From contig CBDHHN010000004.1 of NCBI GenBank assembly GCA_965263455.1, forward strand, positions 3,546,204-3,610,203: DNA of 64,000 nt, in the 5' to 3' direction. Source of the stretch: CADEDH01 sp965263455. GTDB taxonomy: Bacteria; Actinomycetota; Acidimicrobiia; Acidimicrobiales; SZUA-35. The position numbers were made by a program, and so were the translations under genes. The stretch's first letter is position 1. Every line of letters begins with the position of its first letter. The notes beneath the pieces are model-generated. The model saw only the letters and a program-made list of their open reading frames with translations, made no database searches and was not told where the DNA came from. Shown here piece by piece: positions 62,394 through 64,000 of the stretch.

Positions 62394-63554
62394 ATGGACA
62401 GCACCCCCGTGAACCCCGCTCCCGTCGACCCGCCCCTGATCGCACCGCCCGGGCTGAAGGGCCTCGTGGTGGCCGACACCGCCATCGGCTCGGTCCGAGG
62501 CGCCGAAGGCTTCTACCACTATCGCCAGCTCGACGCCGTCGACGTGGCCCGACACCACTCGTTCGAGGCGGCGGCGGCCCTGTTGCTCGACGGGGCCGTG
62601 CCCGACGCCGAGGGTGAGGCGTCGTTTCGGGCCGAGTTGGCCCGAGCCCGCCACGTCGAGCCCGCCGTCCTCGACCTGGTCGTCGAACTGGGGACCCGGG
62701 CCCGGGGCCCGCTGGCCGCCCTCGCCGCCGCCATCCCCCTCCTCGTCGACGATGTCGCCACCCTCGATCTACGCCATGAGGACCGCCGGGAGCGTGTGGT
62801 CAGGGTCGCCGGGGCCATCCCGACCGTGCTCGCCGCCCTCCACCGGTCGGGGACCGGGGCCGATCCGGTGGGGGCCGATCCCGGTCTGGGTCACGCCGCC
62901 GACTACCTCCGCATGGTCGCCGGGACCACGCCCGCTCCCCGCCTGGTTCGGGCCGTCGAGACCTATCTGACCCTGACCGCCGATCACGGGTTCAACGCCT
63001 CGACCTTCACCACCCGGGTCGTGACCAGCACCGGGGCCGGGGTCGGCGCCGTGTTCGGAGCCGCCGTCGGTGCCCTCTCGGGCCCGCTCCACGGCGGGGC
63101 CCCGAGCCGCGTCCTCGACATGCTCGACGCCATCGGCGATCCGGACCGGACCGAGGCCTGGGCTCGACCCCAACTCGATGCAGGCCAGCCGATCATGGGC
63201 TTCGGCCACGCCGTGTACCGGGCCGACGATCCCCGTTCGACCCTGCTCAGGGAGGTGGCGATCTCGCTCGGGGGTGAGCTGGTGGAGCGGGCGCTGGCCA
63301 TCGAGGAGCGGATGCTCGACCTCCTGGCCCGATGGAAGCCAGAGGCCACCATCGTGACCAACGTCGAGTACTACGCCGCCGTGGTCCTGCACCTCGCCGG
63401 GCTGCCCCAATCGATGTTCACCCCCACCTTCACCACCAGTCGGGCCGTCGGCTGGGCCGCCCACCTGCTGGAACAGGCGTCGGCCAACAAGATCATGCGC
63501 CCCCTGGCCCGCTACGTCGGCCCCGAACCGAAGCGACAGGCCGCCGCCGTGTGA
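62394..63554 (+). CDS. citrate synthase/2-methylcitrate synthase family protein
   Basis: 386 residues. It condenses acetyl-CoA (or propionyl-CoA) with oxaloacetate. VADTAIGSVRGAEGFYHYRQLDAVDVA is the N-terminal signature. His residues are in LHGGAPSRV and GFGHAVYRADDPR. The third active-site position (Asp362 in E. coli GltA) is Glu in VTNVEYYAAVVL, and SMFTPTFTTSRAVGWAAHLLEQ follows. The Glu is probably a subfamily trait. It is divergent from the HTH-synthase gene with 24 bp between starts. The stop codon region is repeated twice downstream. Confidence 0.88.
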   Translation: MDSTPVNPAPVDPPLIAPPGLKGLVVADTAIGSVRGAEGFYHYRQLDAVDVARHHSFEAAAALLLDGAVPDAEGEASFRAELARARHVEPAVLDLVVELGTRARGPLAALAAAIPLLVDDVATLDLRHEDRRERVVRVAGAIPTVLAALHRSGTGADPVGADPGLGHAADYLRMVAGTTPAPRLVRAVETYLTLTADHGFNASTFTTRVVTSTGAGVGAVFGAAVGALSGPLHGGAPSRVLDMLDAIGDPDRTEAWARPQLDAGQPIMGFGHAVYRADDPRSTLLREVAISLGGELVERALAIEERMLDLLARWKPEATIVTNVEYYAAVVLHLAGLPQSMFTPTFTTSRAVGWAAHLLEQASANKIMRPLARYVGPEPKRQAAAV

Positions 63555-63611
63555 GGCATGAGGAGGCCGCCGCCGTGTGAGGCTGAGGGAGGAGGCCGCC
63601 GCCGTGTGGGG
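63539..63611 (+). repeat. three copies of the synthase gene's stop-codon region
   Basis: GGCCGCCGCCGTGTGAGGC occurs at 63539-63557 (codes for the last residues and stop), again at 63565-63583, and with a base change (GTGTGGGG end) from 63594. The spacings are 26 and 29 bp. Confidence 0.75.
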
Positions 63612-63632
63612 ATTCGGTCCCGGCGGACGGGG

Positions 63633-64000
63633 TCAGGGTGTGGGCTGGCGGAGGAGGCCGGTGGTTCGCAGACCCTGCTTGAGGAACTCGGGCCGCAGGA
63701 TCGACCGGGTCGAGGCCAGGTTGAGAAAGCGGCCGGTGTTGTTGAGGCTGAGGACTCCGAAGTTGCGGATCATGGCCTTCTTGGCCGCCAGGGTCCCGTC
63801 GAAGCGGGCGTTGACGTTGAGGGTGTCGACCCCGAAGTCGTGGTCGAACACGAAGCGCAGCGACTCGGAGTGGAGCGACACGGCCTCGCCCTGGGCGTGG
63901 CCGCCCGGTCCGAGGTCGACCAGACCCTGGTTCCAGTCGAAGGCGAGGGTCCGGTCCAGGTCGGTGACCTCGAACTCGGTCCGGCCCAGGAACCCGACCC
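63633..64000 (-). CDS. C-terminal part of an unrecognised protein, 5' end outside window
   Basis: The frame is open to the right edge and gives the last 121-122 residues: FLGRTEFEVTDLDRTLAFDW, then LRFVFDHDFGVDTLNVNARFDGT, RNFGVLSLNNTGRFLNLAS and LKQGLRTTGLLRQPTP at the end. It is beta-rich and then helical, without membrane segments. I do not recognise the family with confidence; the LNNTGR segment recalls the C-terminus of some metallo-beta-lactamase-fold or Rieske-associated proteins. Confidence 0.6.
   Translation of the reverse strand, partial: VGFLGRTEFEVTDLDRTLAFDWNQGLVDLGPGGHAQGEAVSLHSESLRFVFDHDFGVDTLNVNARFDGTLAAKKAMIRNFGVLSLNNTGRFLNLASTRSILRPEFLKQGLRTTGLLRQPTP

Overview
The window comes from a very GC-rich chromosome with dense, compact coding on both strands. 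Short 4-bp ATGA/GTGA gene overlaps are frequent. Several genes lack a Shine-Dalgarno sequence and instead carry a TANNNT -10 hexamer 6-9 nt before the start codon, which suggests leaderless mRNAs. There are six luciferase-like (LLM, F420/FMN) oxidoreductases, an enoyl-CoA hydratase, a GlnX/PknG-type signalling cluster, DUF2510, DUF6314 and AIM24 proteins, and actinobacterial SOS-box-like sites. Together these point to an actinobacterium, perhaps the Acidimicrobiia. The class is an inference from gene content, not from a marker gene. No rRNA, tRNA, CRISPR array, transposase or phage gene was found.

Layout. 1-7107: a partial MinD/ParA-like ATPase, an enoyl-CoA hydratase overlapping a periplasmic-binding-fold protein, and a two-component pair (kinase and NarL-type regulator) divergent from an MMPL/RND exporter. 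7176-13977: a SoxR-DUF3291-AHSA1 continuous reading frame behind a long inverted repeat, a PhyH-type dioxygenase, a fused hydantoinase/5-oxoprolinase and a small membrane protein. 14386-20233: an MFS transporter, a PhnD-PhnC-PhnE(fused) ABC importer for phosphonate or a related anion, a DUF6314 protein and a small lipoprotein.

20355-31347 is the most striking part. One arm (minus strand) holds a GlnX-like four-helix membrane sensor, a PotD-like Tat lipoprotein and a PLP decarboxylase. The divergent arm holds a coiled-coil protein, a PknG-type kinase with zinc ribbons, a PP2C phosphatase, a VWA protein and an FHA protein. I read this as a complete solute-sensing phospho-signalling system. It resembles mycobacterial GlnX-GlnH-PknG, but the amino-acid-binding GlnH is replaced by a polyamine-type binding protein.

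31348-41223: a small two-gene module and an AlkB gene, both preceded by LexA-box-like sequences; an SDR; an alanine group (AlaX editing protein, Lrp/AsnC regulator, alanine dehydrogenase); an LLM oxidoreductase; a double alpha/beta-hydrolase fusion; an SMP-30 protein and an aminoglycoside-phosphotransferase-fold protein. 41243-53639: a Rieske/questin-oxidase-like protein behind a textbook MerR/SoxR-type promoter, an S9 peptidase, an AIM24 protein with Gly-Pro repeats, 6-phosphogluconate dehydrogenase, a three-gene LLM operon, a fatty acid desaturase and a MarR-GNAT fusion with its own palindromic operator. 53647-64000: a heterodimeric ABC exporter, a lipoprotein, a pair of LLM monooxygenases, two divergent citrate-synthase-family genes (one with an N-terminal HTH and an apparent operator inside its first codons) and a partial unknown gene.

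Limits: everything is by reading; no homology search or folding was run. Family calls rest on motifs. Promoters, operators and leaderless starts are pattern matches.
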